Origin: Prado023 sp963700475 | GTDB taxonomy: Bacteria; Actinomycetota; Actinomycetes; S36-B12; CAIYMF01 | DNA: 64,000 bases | NCBI GenBank assembly: GCA_963700475.1 | Contig: CAVOXR010000009.1 | Span: 558,001 to 622,000 of the forward strand | Direction of reading: 5' to 3' | In this document: positions 45,766-54,202 of the stretch, one piece after another | How positions within the stretch are numbered: position 1 is the first letter of the stretch | Layout: each line of letters starts with the position of its first letter | Translations under genes and position numbers: made by a program | Notes under the pieces: generated by a model | The model's database searches: none | What the model was told of the DNA's origin: nothing | The model's input: only the letters and a program-made list of their open reading frames with translations

Positions 45766-45987
45766 ATGGGAATCGGCTGGAAGCGGGACGACGACCACAC
45801 GGCCACCGTGGTCGCGACATCGCGTTGGGCGGAGACCGCCGAGCGCCTCTCCGAGAGGTTCCAGCGCTTCAACGCACTACCGCTCGACGAGGCGGTCGAT
45901 GCCGCCTTCCTGGGAACGCCGGGCAACATGAGCCGCGACGAACTCACACGACGCATGGCAGCCAGCCGCGAGGCTCGCCCCGCCTGA
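45766..45987 (+). CDS. Small hypothetical protein
   Basis: 73 residues from ATG 45766 with a good ribosome site (GAGAAGGAGAGG). The sequence is hydrophilic and helical (RWAETAERLSERFQRFNALP, then MSRDELTRRMAASREA). No family recognised. The strong start signal and codon use support a real gene; 71 nt precede the TetR-ACT-GNAT gene. Confidence 0.7.
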   Translation: MGIGWKRDDDHTATVVATSRWAETAERLSERFQRFNALPLDEAVDAAFLGTPGNMSRDELTRRMAASREARPA

Positions 45988-46058
45988 CGGCAGGTCCGAG
46001 CAGGCGCGACTCCACGCCCCCGCGAGGAGCGCTGGGGTCCGCTGGTAGCGTCCTGTGG

Positions 46059-47741
46059 GTGACCAGCGACGTGGAGTTGCGGCGGCGTATCGTGCAGGCA
46101 GCAGCCGAACTCTTCACCGAACACGGCTACGAGGGCACCCGGATCCGGATGGTGGCCCAGCGCGCCGAGGTGATGCCCCGGACCGTGCGCCGGCTGACCG
46201 GCGGCCGCGCCCAGCTCTTCGCGATCGTGATCGCCGAGACCGTCACCTCCGCGGCTGCCGACCAGATCGCCACGGCGGTGGCGGCGGCCGTGGAGGGGGA
46301 GGGCCTGCCGCCCCTGGCCGCGATCATCGCGGCGGCCGGTGAGGTGTTCGCCGCACCCGCCCGCAGCTGGGACCTGCTGGAGCTGGAGGCGCTGACGCGG
46401 GCGCACCGCGACCCCGACCTGCGGGCCATCGAGTCCGAGCGGATCCAACAGCGCTGGGACAACCTGAAGACCCTCATCGAACGCCTGCGGGCGGCCGGGG
46501 GGATCGACGACACCGTCGACGGCGACGTGATGGCGCACTTCTCGCTGGCCCTGTCCGTCGGGCTGGCGATGATTGACCCGGCGCTGGACAACCGGCCCCG
46601 TCGGGAGGACTGGGACGCGCTGATGGCCCGGATCGGTGTGGCGGTGGCGCCCTCGGAGTTGCTGCTCACCCCCGATCAGGGGACCCGCGCCTACTGGCGG
46701 ATACGGGTGGACGTGCCGGACCGCCCCGGTGGGGTGGCTCAGTTGATCCGGGCGGCGGCGGCCCTGCACACGTACGCCCTGGCGATGTACGTGATCGACT
46801 CCGGTGAGGGCACCCGAACTCTGGATCTGGCCCTGACCGCACCGGAGTCGGTCACCGAGCAGACCCTGCTCGCCGCGGCACTGTCGGCCGGGCGCAACGC
46901 GTACGTCCGCCCCGGGTCCCCCGATGACGCATTGGACCTGCCCACCCGGATCATGGACGGTGCCACGCAGTTGGTGGCGAGCCCGGGCTGGGCCCCGTTC
47001 GCCGCCGAGCAACTGGTCGAGGCCGACCGGGTCCGGGTCGTCGACGCCACGCAGGGGGAGGACGACCGGACCAATGTGCTCAGGCTGCAGTGGACCCAGG
47101 ATCGCCACGTCCTCCTCGGCCGCGACTGGGCCCCATTCGCCCGGACAGAGCAGCAACGCGCCTCGGCGCTGCTGCGACTGTTCGCGGCGATCGCCACGGC
47201 CGCGGGCGACACCGACGCCCAGGGATGGATCGAGCCGGTGAAATCCGGCACGGTGTGGATCCGCCTTGCCCACCCGGAGGACTCCAGGGCGGTCACCGCG
47301 ATGCACCACCGCTGCTCGCCGCACACCCTCTACCAGCGCTACGTGTCCTCCGGTGACTGGCAGGAGATCCAGATGCGCCGCCTGTCCGGAGGGCACAGCG
47401 GCGCGACCCTGGTGGCCGTGGGCGACCAGGGAACCGTCATCGGCCTGGGCAACGTGTTCCCCGAGACACCCGGAGACGAGCACAGCGCCGAGATCGCGCT
47501 ACTCGTCGAGGACGACCACCAGGGCCGAGGGGTGGGGACCGCCCTGCTGCGCCACCTGCTCCGGATGGCGCACCACATGGGGTTCGCCGAAGTGGTCGGG
47601 GTCGTGCTGGCCGACAACACCGGCATGCTGCACCTGCTCGACGCCACGGACCTGCACTGGAGCTCCAGCGTCGACAGCGGTGTGCGCACCATGCGCGCCC
47701 AACTACCCGCGGACCTCCCACCGCCGAGTGCCGACCCTTAA
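46059..47741 (+). CDS. TetR-ACT-GNAT triple-domain regulator/acetyltransferase
   Basis: 560 residues. Residues 4-55 are a TetR DNA-binding domain (IVQAAAELFTEHGYEGTRIR, then VMPRTVRRLTGGRAQLF), followed by a TetR-like helical body to about 200. Residues about 210-285 read as an ACT amino-acid-binding domain (RIRVDVPDRPGGVAQLIRAA). After a helical spacer, about 397-555 form a GNAT acetyltransferase with the acetyl-CoA loop DDHQGRGVGTALLRHL. ACT-GNAT proteins that acetylate lysines under amino-acid control are known in actinomycetes; the TetR head would add DNA binding. GTG 46059. The next gene, an acyl-CoA synthetase 233 nt away, is a likely target: such synthetases are classic substrates of lysine acetylation. 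That link is inference. Confidence 0.82.
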   Translation: MTSDVELRRRIVQAAAELFTEHGYEGTRIRMVAQRAEVMPRTVRRLTGGRAQLFAIVIAETVTSAAADQIATAVAAAVEGEGLPPLAAIIAAAGEVFAAPARSWDLLELEALTRAHRDPDLRAIESERIQQRWDNLKTLIERLRAAGGIDDTVDGDVMAHFSLALSVGLAMIDPALDNRPRREDWDALMARIGVAVAPSELLLTPDQGTRAYWRIRVDVPDRPGGVAQLIRAAAALHTYALAMYVIDSGEGTRTLDLALTAPESVTEQTLLAAALSAGRNAYVRPGSPDDALDLPTRIMDGATQLVASPGWAPFAAEQLVEADRVRVVDATQGEDDRTNVLRLQWTQDRHVLLGRDWAPFARTEQQRASALLRLFAAIATAAGDTDAQGWIEPVKSGTVWIRLAHPEDSRAVTAMHHRCSPHTLYQRYVSSGDWQEIQMRRLSGGHSGATLVAVGDQGTVIGLGNVFPETPGDEHSAEIALLVEDDHQGRGVGTALLRHLLRMAHHMGFAEVVGVVLADNTGMLHLLDATDLHWSSSVDSGVRTMRAQLPADLPPPSADP

Positions 47742-47974
47742 CACGCATCCCTTCGCGAGAACGCGCCTGTCCCACACGCCTCGGCAGGTGACAGACCACA
47801 CCGACGAGGTCCGTGCACACACCGGGACTGCCCCGCCACCTTGGCCCGCCCGGGTGGGCTGTGTTCAGGAGTATGGTTGAAGGACCGAGGACTCCCTCCC
47901 GTCGACGTCCGTCTGCGCTATCCCCCGGCTAACGAAGCAACAGGCCGCCCAGCGGCCAGAGCCAGGGTCGTGCA

Positions 47975-49849
47975 ATGACCAGCATCGTCAGTACCCATCG
48001 CAGCACCATCTCCGCACTCCCCCACGACTCGATCGCCGGTGATCTCGGCACCCAGCTCCCGCCGCATGCCACCACCCTCGCCGGGTCGATCCTTGACCGT
48101 GTCAGCGCCACCCCGGATCGTGAGGCGTTCAGGTACCCGGGGCGGCATGGGGTATGGAACTCGATGACCTGGGGCCAGGCCGGGCAGGAGATCGTCACCC
48201 TGGCCGCCGGCCTGGTGGCCCTGGGCCTGCAGATCGGGGACCGGGTGGCGATCGCGAGCAGCACCCGGCTGGAATGGATCCTGGCCGACAGCGCGATCAT
48301 GTGCGCCGGCGGGGCCACCACCACGATCTACCCCAACACCAACGTCGAGGACGTGGTGTTCATCCTGGCCGACTCAGGGGCCCGGATCCTGTTCGCCGAG
48401 AACGCCGACCAGGCGGCCAAGGCAGCCAACGACCGCGACCGGCTCCCGGACCTGATGGCGATCGTGGTGATCGACGGGCCCGGGGACGACGACTTCATCG
48501 TGACCCTGGATCATCTGCGCGCACTGGGCGAGATCACGCTGGCCGCCGACCCCCAAGTGATCGAGTCCCGGGTCGCCCGCCTGACCCCCGACTCGCTGGC
48601 CACCCTGATCTACACCTCAGGCACGACTGGTCGGCCCAAGGGCGTCGAGCTGACCCACCGCAGCTGGGTGTTCCAGGGCGCCTCCCTCGATGCCCTGGGG
48701 ATCATCACCATCGATGACCTGCAGTACCTGTGGCTGCCACTGTCGCACTCGTTCGGCAAGGTGCTGCTCGCCTTCCAGGTCCAGATCGGGTTCCCCACCG
48801 CCGTCGACGGCCGGGTCCCCGAACTCGTGGCCAACCTGACCACGATCCGCCCGACCTTCATGGCCGGCGTCCCGCGGATCTTCGAGAAGATCTACAACGC
48901 CGCCAACGCCCGCGCCGACGAAGGTGGCGCGCTCAAGCGGACGATCTACGCCTGGGCCGTGGACACCTCCGCCGGCATCAAGGCATCGAGGCGCTCAGGA
49001 CGTCGCACCGGACGGTTCGCGACCATGGAACTCGCGTTGGCCGACCGGCTCGTGTTCAACACCGTCAAGGCCCTGACCGGAGGGCGGATCCGGTACTTCG
49101 TCTGCGGATCAGCCGCCCTCGACCGCGAGGTGGCCCGCTGGTTCGACGCTGCCGGCATGCCCATCCTGGAGGGGTACGGGCTGACCGAGACGTCCGCGGC
49201 CACCTGCCTCGTGCGCCCCGACGACCAGGTGTTCGGAACCGTGGGCCAGCCCCTCCCCGGGACCGAGATCCGGATCGCCCCGGACGGCGAGATCCTGCTG
49301 CGCGGCCCGCACCTGATGACCGGGTACCGCAACCTGCCCCGCGAGAACGCCGAGGTCATGCTGGCTGACGGCTGGCTGGCCACCGGGGACATCGGCTCCC
49401 TCGACGACGCCGGTCGGCTGCGGATCACCGACCGCAAGAAGGACCTGGTCAAGACCTCCGGCGGCAAGTACGTCGCCCCCGGGGCGATCGCCGCCCGGTT
49501 CAAGGCGATGACCGCCCTGGGGTCGCACCTGATCGTGCAGGCGAACAACCGCAACTACGTCACCGCCCTGGTCAGCCTCGACCCCGATGCGCTGGCCGCG
49601 TTCGCCGCCGCCCACAGGATGTCAGGTGACCACGCCGCCCTGTCGCAGACGGTGCCGGTCCGGGCCGCCATCCAGGCCACCATCGATCAGCTGAACGCCA
49701 CCCTGAACCGCTGGGAGACGATCAAGAAGTTCACCATCCTCACCCGCGACCTCACCGAGTCACACGGAGAGCTCACCACCAGCCTGAAGGTCCGCCGCAA
49801 GGTCGTCGAGCTGCACTTCGCCAGCCAGCTCGACGCGATGTACACCTGA
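47975..49849 (+). CDS. Long-chain acyl-CoA synthetase (FadD15-like AMP-binding enzyme)
   Basis: 624 residues. The adenylate-forming core shows YTSGTTGRPKGVELTH (about 212-227), YGLTETSAATCL, GWLATGDIGSLDDAGRLRITDRKKD, and the C-terminal Lys segment SLKVRRK. It activates fatty acids to acyl-AMP and then acyl-CoA. The Lys near the C-terminus is the usual site of regulation by acetyltransferases, and a GNAT fusion gene lies just upstream. ATG 47975 follows AGGG. Length is normal. Last gene before a repeat-bearing gap. Confidence 0.93.
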   Translation: MTSIVSTHRSTISALPHDSIAGDLGTQLPPHATTLAGSILDRVSATPDREAFRYPGRHGVWNSMTWGQAGQEIVTLAAGLVALGLQIGDRVAIASSTRLEWILADSAIMCAGGATTTIYPNTNVEDVVFILADSGARILFAENADQAAKAANDRDRLPDLMAIVVIDGPGDDDFIVTLDHLRALGEITLAADPQVIESRVARLTPDSLATLIYTSGTTGRPKGVELTHRSWVFQGASLDALGIITIDDLQYLWLPLSHSFGKVLLAFQVQIGFPTAVDGRVPELVANLTTIRPTFMAGVPRIFEKIYNAANARADEGGALKRTIYAWAVDTSAGIKASRRSGRRTGRFATMELALADRLVFNTVKALTGGRIRYFVCGSAALDREVARWFDAAGMPILEGYGLTETSAATCLVRPDDQVFGTVGQPLPGTEIRIAPDGEILLRGPHLMTGYRNLPRENAEVMLADGWLATGDIGSLDDAGRLRITDRKKDLVKTSGGKYVAPGAIAARFKAMTALGSHLIVQANNRNYVTALVSLDPDALAAFAAAHRMSGDHAALSQTVPVRAAIQATIDQLNATLNRWETIKKFTILTRDLTESHGELTTSLKVRRKVVELHFASQLDAMYT

Positions 49850-50297
49850 CCACACGCCGTCGAGGAGTCCGGGTTGGTGACCTACCCGCCCAGCCCCCGA
49901 CGTGCGAGATGGGCGAGTTGACACGCGGAAGCGGGCGATAGGTGGCCACCTCCCGCGCATCGACAGCGGCCCAGCCTGACCGGGCCTGACCGGGCCTGAC
50001 CGGGCCTGACCGGCCTGACCGGGCCTGACCGGGCCTGACCGGACCTGACCACTGGTCACAGCTCAACGGTGACTCGACCAGCGGATCGATCAGGACTGAG
50101 ACGGACCGCTTGCCATCCGGACGCCGAGCCTCCGGACGCAGCCGCCCCAGGAGCCACGAGCGCGTGGGTGCCGGAGGTATCGTGTTGAGTGGGCCGAGGC
50201 GCGGGGCCCATCAGCCAGGTCCCAGAGCTGGGCGCTCGAGGTCCAGATCGCGGGTGGTGCCCGGTGCCCTTGTGATCGCCGTGTGAGGGAGGATGAC
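49850..50297. other. Gene-free stretch holding a 10-bp tandem repeat
   Basis: 448 nt between the synthetase and the Eis-like gene. Apart from the tandem repeat (49973-50050) and a ribosome site GAGGGAGGATGAC right before 50298, I see nothing. The frames that cross it are made by the repeat. Confidence 0.5.
49973..50050. repeat. Tandem repeat, 8 copies of a 10-bp unit (GCCTGACCGG)
   Basis: Units follow at periods of 10, 10, 10, 9, 10, 10 and 10 bases, with only the first and last differing by one base. The period is close to one DNA turn. Confidence 0.95.
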
Positions 50298-51606
50298 ATG
50301 ACTTCCCATTCGACCGCCGTGCCCGATGCTGCCATGAGGGAGGCGCTCGCCGAACTCGGTGTCGAGCCCCGGCTCGTCTCCACCAATGACGCTGAGGCAT
50401 TCGAGGCGTGGCAGCAGGTCGCCGCAAGGGGATTCCTCGATCAGGAGCGCAACGCCGAGCAGGTTGGCTCGTCGCGCGACCGCCTCGGCTACCGGCGGCT
50501 GGTTGGGGTGCACGACCCGTTCGCGCCGGTTCCGAACAGCCCGGTCGCCACGATCGCGAGCTGGATCGCGGAGCTCACGGTGCCCGGTGGGCGCGGCATC
50601 CCATCGTCGGCGATCAGCGCTGTCACGGTCGCACCCACGCATACGCGGCGCGGCATCGGGCGCGCCATGGTCGAGGGCGAGCTGCGCCTCGCCGCCTCCG
50701 AGGGGGTGCCGGTGGCGGTGCTCACGGTCAGCGAGTCGACGCTCTATGGCCGGTACGGCTTCGGTCCAGCCGCTCTGGCGGGTTCGCTGAAGATCGACAC
50801 CAAGCGGGCGCGGTGGGTCGGCCCGGTAGCGCAGGGGCGCGTCGACTACATCTCGCGCGACCGCGCACGCGAGCTTCTGCCCGAGCTGCACGAACGCGTT
50901 CGCCTGAGCTCGCCAGGCGAGCTGGAGATGCCCGGCGGCCACTGGGACGTGATCGCGGGGACGAGGCCCGACGCGAAGGACTCCGGCAAGCACCGGGCGG
51001 TGCAGTACACCGACCCTGCGGGCGAGGTGCGCGGCGTCGCGCTGTATTCCGTTGCCGCGAACCACGATGACTTCACGAAGGCGACGGCGACCGTCACCTA
51101 CCTCGTCGCAGAGACACCTGAGGCCTATGCGGCACGTCTGGCGCTTCCTGCTGCAGCTGCCGCTCGTGGGCGAGCTGCGCGCGAACCTACAGTCCGTGGA
51201 CGAGCCCGTGAGGTGGATGATCGATGATCAGCGCGCTGCGACGGTGACCGTCGCGGATCACCAGTACGTGCGCATCATCGACGTGCCCGTTGCGCTCCAG
51301 GCCAGGACGTTCGGCGCCCCCGGCGCTCTCGCCCTGGACGTGTCCGATCCCCAGGGCCTCGCCACCGGCCGCTGGATCCTTCGCGTCGACGACCAGGGAG
51401 CAGGCACGGTGACGCCGTGGGAGGACGAGGCTCCGGCCGACGCGGTCGCCGTGCGCCTGGGCATCACCGAGCTGTCGGCGGCCTACCTCGGCGGGGTATC
51501 GCTCGCGACCCTCGCCGCCGCCGGGCGAGTGCAGGCCACGGATGTCTCGACCGCCGCCCGGATCTTCTCGTGGCACGTGACGCCGCGCCTGAGCTTCTGG
51601 TACTGA
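50298..51606 (+). pseudogene. Eis-like GNAT acetyltransferase, frameshifted in its C-terminal third
   Basis: The joined product is about 435 aa. The first frame carries the Eis-type N-terminal GNAT (VAPTHTRRGIGRAMVEGEL, about 115-133) and TLYGRYGFGPA. It then runs off homology near 51135. The other frame continues WRFLLQLPLVGELRANL through the sterol-carrier-like C-terminal domain to TPRLSFWY at 51606. Removing one base near 51136 gives AYAALWRFLLQLPL, the expected family sequence. Eis proteins acetylate aminoglycosides and lysines. ATG 50298 follows GAGGGAGGATGAC. The indel may be natural or an error. Confidence 0.75.
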
Positions 51607-51811
51607 CGGATTCAGCGCGAGGTCAAACACCGAGGACCCGCAGGACGAGCCAGCGGTCCTTCAGTTCGGCGTCTGCCTCGTCGACGAGCCGCGGCGGCGA
51701 GCGATCCCCGCTGACGTGGGAGCTCGACGTGGGCGCGCTGGATCCCGATCAGCGCATGGGCCGGGCTCGTCTGAAGGGGAGGAGCCGAGGCAGCCGATGG
51801 CGGCACCGAGG

Positions 51812-51946
51812 TCAAGGCCTGGGAGCTACTCGATCGACGGCCGGGGCGTTGGCCTCCGAGCGCTCCATGCGTTCCTCGAGCCACGCGAGGAAGGCGATCG
51901 CCAGCCCGAATTCGAGCAACCACACCGCGATGATCAGGAATATCAT
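51812..51946 (-). CDS. 44-aa single-pass membrane protein
   Basis: ATG 51946 sits four bases after GGAGG. The product begins MIFLIIAVWLLEFGLAIAFL, an uninterrupted transmembrane helix, and continues AWLEERMERSEANAPAVDR with charged residues, ending at TGA 51814-51812. No family recognised. The excellent ribosome site and the helix make a real small protein likely. The 205 nt between its stop and the Eis-like gene hold nothing I can identify. Confidence 0.65.
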   Translation of the reverse strand: MIFLIIAVWLLEFGLAIAFLAWLEERMERSEANAPAVDRVAPRP

Positions 51947-52052
51947 CGATCCTCCGTCTTCTGGCCATCTCGCCGTGCACGGTCCGACAGCCTCCGATTC
52001 GAGCGTAGCCCTGCCGACGGTCAGTGACGTCCTCCCGCCACAGAGAGACCCC

Positions 52053-53078
52053 TCAGATGGGGGTGAGGGCTGCGCTGAGCGCGTCCTTCCTCGTGGCCCT
52101 GAACGTGTTCATGGCTGGGGACGTGCGGAAGAAGGCGTCTGCCGCGTGGTACATGCCCGGGACGACGTCGACCTGGCAGGGGACGCCGGCGGCGTGGAGG
52201 CGTTCGGCGTATTCGAGGTCCTCGTCATGGAACAGGTCCAGGTCCCCGACCCCGATCCAGGCCGGGGGTAGGCCGGTCAGGTCCTCCCGCCGCGCGGGCG
52301 CCGCGTACGGCCGGTCCTCGTCATCGCCGGGCGGGTGCCCGAGATAGGAGCTCCAGCCGAATGCGTTGCTTGTCGGGGTCCACACGAACGAGCCGGTGCC
52401 GCCGTGATCGGTGCGCAGGGCGGTCCGGTCGTCGAGCATCGGGTAGACCAACAGCTGGAAGCACACCGGAACCTCGCCCCGATCGGCAGCGAGCTGGGCC
52501 AGGGAAGCGGCCAGACCCCCGCCGGCGCTGTCCCCGCCGACGGCGATCCGGGATTGGTCGATGCCCAGCTCGTCCGCGTGGTCATGCACCCATTCCAGCG
52601 CGGCGTAGCAGTCCTCGAGGCCGGCCGGGAACGGGTGCTCCGGGGCCAGGCGGTAGTCGACGCTGACGACCACGATGCCCAGGTCGCCAGCGAACCGGCT
52701 GCACAGCTCGTGGTAGGTCGCGGGATGCCCCAGCACGTAGCCACCGCCGTGGATCCACAGCAGCGCCCCCGACGGCCGGGGTCGGTCGGGGCCGTCGTAG
52801 ACGAACACGGTGACCGCAGGGTGGTCCTCGCCCGCGGGAACGGTGCGCTGCTCGACGTCGATCCCCGGCACGACGGGTCCTGGCGGGACCGGCAGCCGGC
52901 GGATCAGGCGCAGCGTCCCCGGGCCGAAATGCACCGGCACGAGGAGCAGCGGATGGCGCAACTCAGGCAGCACCGGGCCCATCAACCGGCGCCGGGCCAA
53001 CGCCACCCGGGCGGCCACCACCGCACCCGCGACTGCGCCCACGGCGAGGACGCCCTTGAGCCCAGATTTGGCGGTCAC
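52053..53078 (-). CDS. HSL-family alpha/beta-hydrolase (esterase/lipase)
   Basis: 341 residues. A signal-anchor-like N-terminus (VLAVGAVAGAVVAARVALA) precedes LLWIHGGGYVLGHPATY (the HGGG oxyanion motif), VSVDYRLAPEHPFPAGLEDC, and GGDSAGGGLAASLAQ (nucleophile Ser in GDSAGG). DLFHDEDLEYAERL and MYHAADAF complete the triad as Asp and His. Hormone-sensitive-lipase-type esterases cleave short acyl esters. GTG 53078 follows GGAAGGACACCC; the frame is open to 53174 but without homology. Confidence 0.9.
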   Translation of the reverse strand: MTAKSGLKGVLAVGAVAGAVVAARVALARRRLMGPVLPELRHPLLLVPVHFGPGTLRLIRRLPVPPGPVVPGIDVEQRTVPAGEDHPAVTVFVYDGPDRPRPSGALLWIHGGGYVLGHPATYHELCSRFAGDLGIVVVSVDYRLAPEHPFPAGLEDCYAALEWVHDHADELGIDQSRIAVGGDSAGGGLAASLAQLAADRGEVPVCFQLLVYPMLDDRTALRTDHGGTGSFVWTPTSNAFGWSSYLGHPPGDDEDRPYAAPARREDLTGLPPAWIGVGDLDLFHDEDLEYAERLHAAGVPCQVDVVPGMYHAADAFFRTSPAMNTFRATRKDALSAALTPI

Positions 53079-53200
53079 GGGTGTCCTTCCGGTGGACTCT
53101 CCTGGTTCATGATGCCGACGGTATCCGGCAGCCGCCGGCCACCCCCGGCTGGACGAGCGACGACGGGGCACCACGCGGTTGTCGGGCGTACGGTCGAGTC

Positions 53201-53428
53201 ATGAGGGCGAACCGGCGCTGGAGTGACATGGGGCCGGGCCAGCGTGCCGCGGTGCTGATCGTGGGCAGTGTGGAACTTGCCGTGACGATTACCGCACTGG
53301 TGGACCTCGCGCGCCGGCCCGCCGACCAGATCAGGGGCGACAAGCGGCTCTGGGCACTCGGCGCTCTCGTCCAGCCCGTGGGCCCGATCGCCTACCTGGC
53401 CTGGGGAGCGCGCGGCAGCGCAGCCTGA
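53201..53428 (+). CDS. Small PLDc_N membrane protein
   Basis: 75 residues with two helices. ELAVTITALVDLARRPADQI and WALGALVQPVGPIAYLAWG match the PLDc_N (phospholipase D nuclease N-terminal) membrane module found alone in many actinomycetes. ATG 53201; an ATG nine codons later is possible. Divergent from the esterase gene. Confidence 0.8.
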   Translation: MRANRRWSDMGPGQRAAVLIVGSVELAVTITALVDLARRPADQIRGDKRLWALGALVQPVGPIAYLAWGARGSAA

Positions 53429-53624
53429 CACGCCCCGACGGATCACCCCGACGGCGGACCCCGATCGAGCGTGGCTGGGCGACCTCCGGACCGTCCCGGT
53501 GTGCCCAGGTCCGCGCCCCGCGCACGCGACTCACCAGCTGAGGGCCAAGGGGCCGGCACGATCTGCGTGCCTGGTGCGACGGGGGCGGCGGTGACCATGT
53601 GCGACCGGGAACGGCCACTCCTAG

Positions 53625-53652
53625 TTATCCACACCCTGTGCACCTGTCCACA
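53625..53652. promoter_or_regulatory. Consensus DnaA box with a second near-match
   Basis: TTATCCACA (53625-53633) is a perfect DnaA box and CTGTCCACA (53644-53652), 19 bp on, differs by one base from the TTGTCCACA form. Two boxes are too few for oriC, and no dnaA/dnaN lies near. Confidence 0.45.
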
Positions 53653-53746
53653 GGTGACCCTCGACCTCAACTTGAGGGTTCGAGTACCGCTCCGGTTGTG
53701 CTCGTCGTTGTCCATCTGCGCGCCCGGGTCTACCGTGCACCTTCCT

Positions 53747-53796
53747 GACCCCGGTTCGAGCGCTCCGTCCTCCACGGAGACACGCTCACCGGGGTC
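53747..53796. repeat. Structured hairpin repeat, copy 1
   Basis: The outer stem GACCCCGGT/ACCGGGGTC is followed by GAGC/GCTC and CTCCGT/ACGGAG pairings. Flanks match copy 2 while the inner stem differs in sequence but keeps pairing. Confidence 0.65.
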
Positions 53797-53884
53797 GGGC
53801 CCGCAGCGGCTCGGATCCATGACCCACGCTTGACCGTGACGACACCCGCCCTTGACCTGACTCTGGCTAGCGTGACCACCAACG

Positions 53885-53916
53885 ACGGGCCCCGTCGTCC
53901 ACGCGCCGGGGCCCGT
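53885..53916. terminator. 10-bp hairpin between the two structured repeats
   Basis: ACGGGCCCCG (53885-53894) pairs with CGGGGCCCGT (53907-53916) across 12 nt. It could be a terminator or part of a larger folded RNA. Confidence 0.5.
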
Positions 53917-53930
53917 CGGTGCACAGACCT

Positions 53931-53976
53931 CGACCCCGGTTCGAGCCTCCGACGGGAGACCCGCTCACCGGGGTCG
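53931..53976. repeat. Structured hairpin repeat, copy 2
   Basis: The outer stem CGACCCCGGT/ACCGGGGTCG is perfect; GAGC/GCTC and CTCC/GGAG pair inside. It lies 184 bp after copy 1 in the same orientation. Confidence 0.65.
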
Positions 53977-54202
53977 TGGGCTGTGCCTGGCGCCCGGTGG
54001 CGACGTTGCCGCATGGGGCCGTCATCTTGGCTCGATGTCACGAGGCCCCGCTGCCGCTCCCCCCGTGCGGACGCGAGCCGCTGGCCATCGTGTCTCCGGC
54101 CATGCTCATGCCGACGCCTCGCTGCGCGCTGAGGAGCGGAGGGAGACATGTCTCACGCCACCGGATCGTTTGCCTCACGGGCGCCACGGGTAGGTCGGCG
54201 GC

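Larger units (their letters stand above)
53429..54202. other. 774-nt structured non-coding region
   Basis: No frame here has convincing coding character. It holds a DnaA-box pair (53625-53652), the palindrome CCTCAACTTGAGG inside a longer stem (about 53660-53685), two copies of a conserved hairpin (53747-53796, 53931-53976) and another 10-bp hairpin between them (53885-53916). It lies upstream of the penicillin-binding protein gene. Candidates are an untranslated structured RNA or a chromosomal protein-binding site. Confidence 0.5.

Noticed and set aside
43845..47483. Minus-strand frame of over 1200 codons across the SDR, yaaA and TetR-ACT-GNAT genes
   Set aside because: It spans four recognised plus-strand genes and has no recognisable protein content.
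49760..50059. Minus-strand frames rich in RPGQAGQARSG across the tandem repeat
   Set aside because: They are translations of the 10-bp repeat and extend over the 3' end of the acyl-CoA synthetase.
53625..53652. Chromosomal replication origin
   Set aside because: Only one perfect DnaA box and one near-match, no AT-rich unwinding region, and no dnaA, dnaN or recF nearby.
53747..53976. tRNA-like sequence (GGTTCGAGC resembles a T-loop)
   Set aside because: No acceptor, D-arm or anticodon arrangement can be drawn around either copy; the long outer stem with one inner stem is not a cloverleaf.
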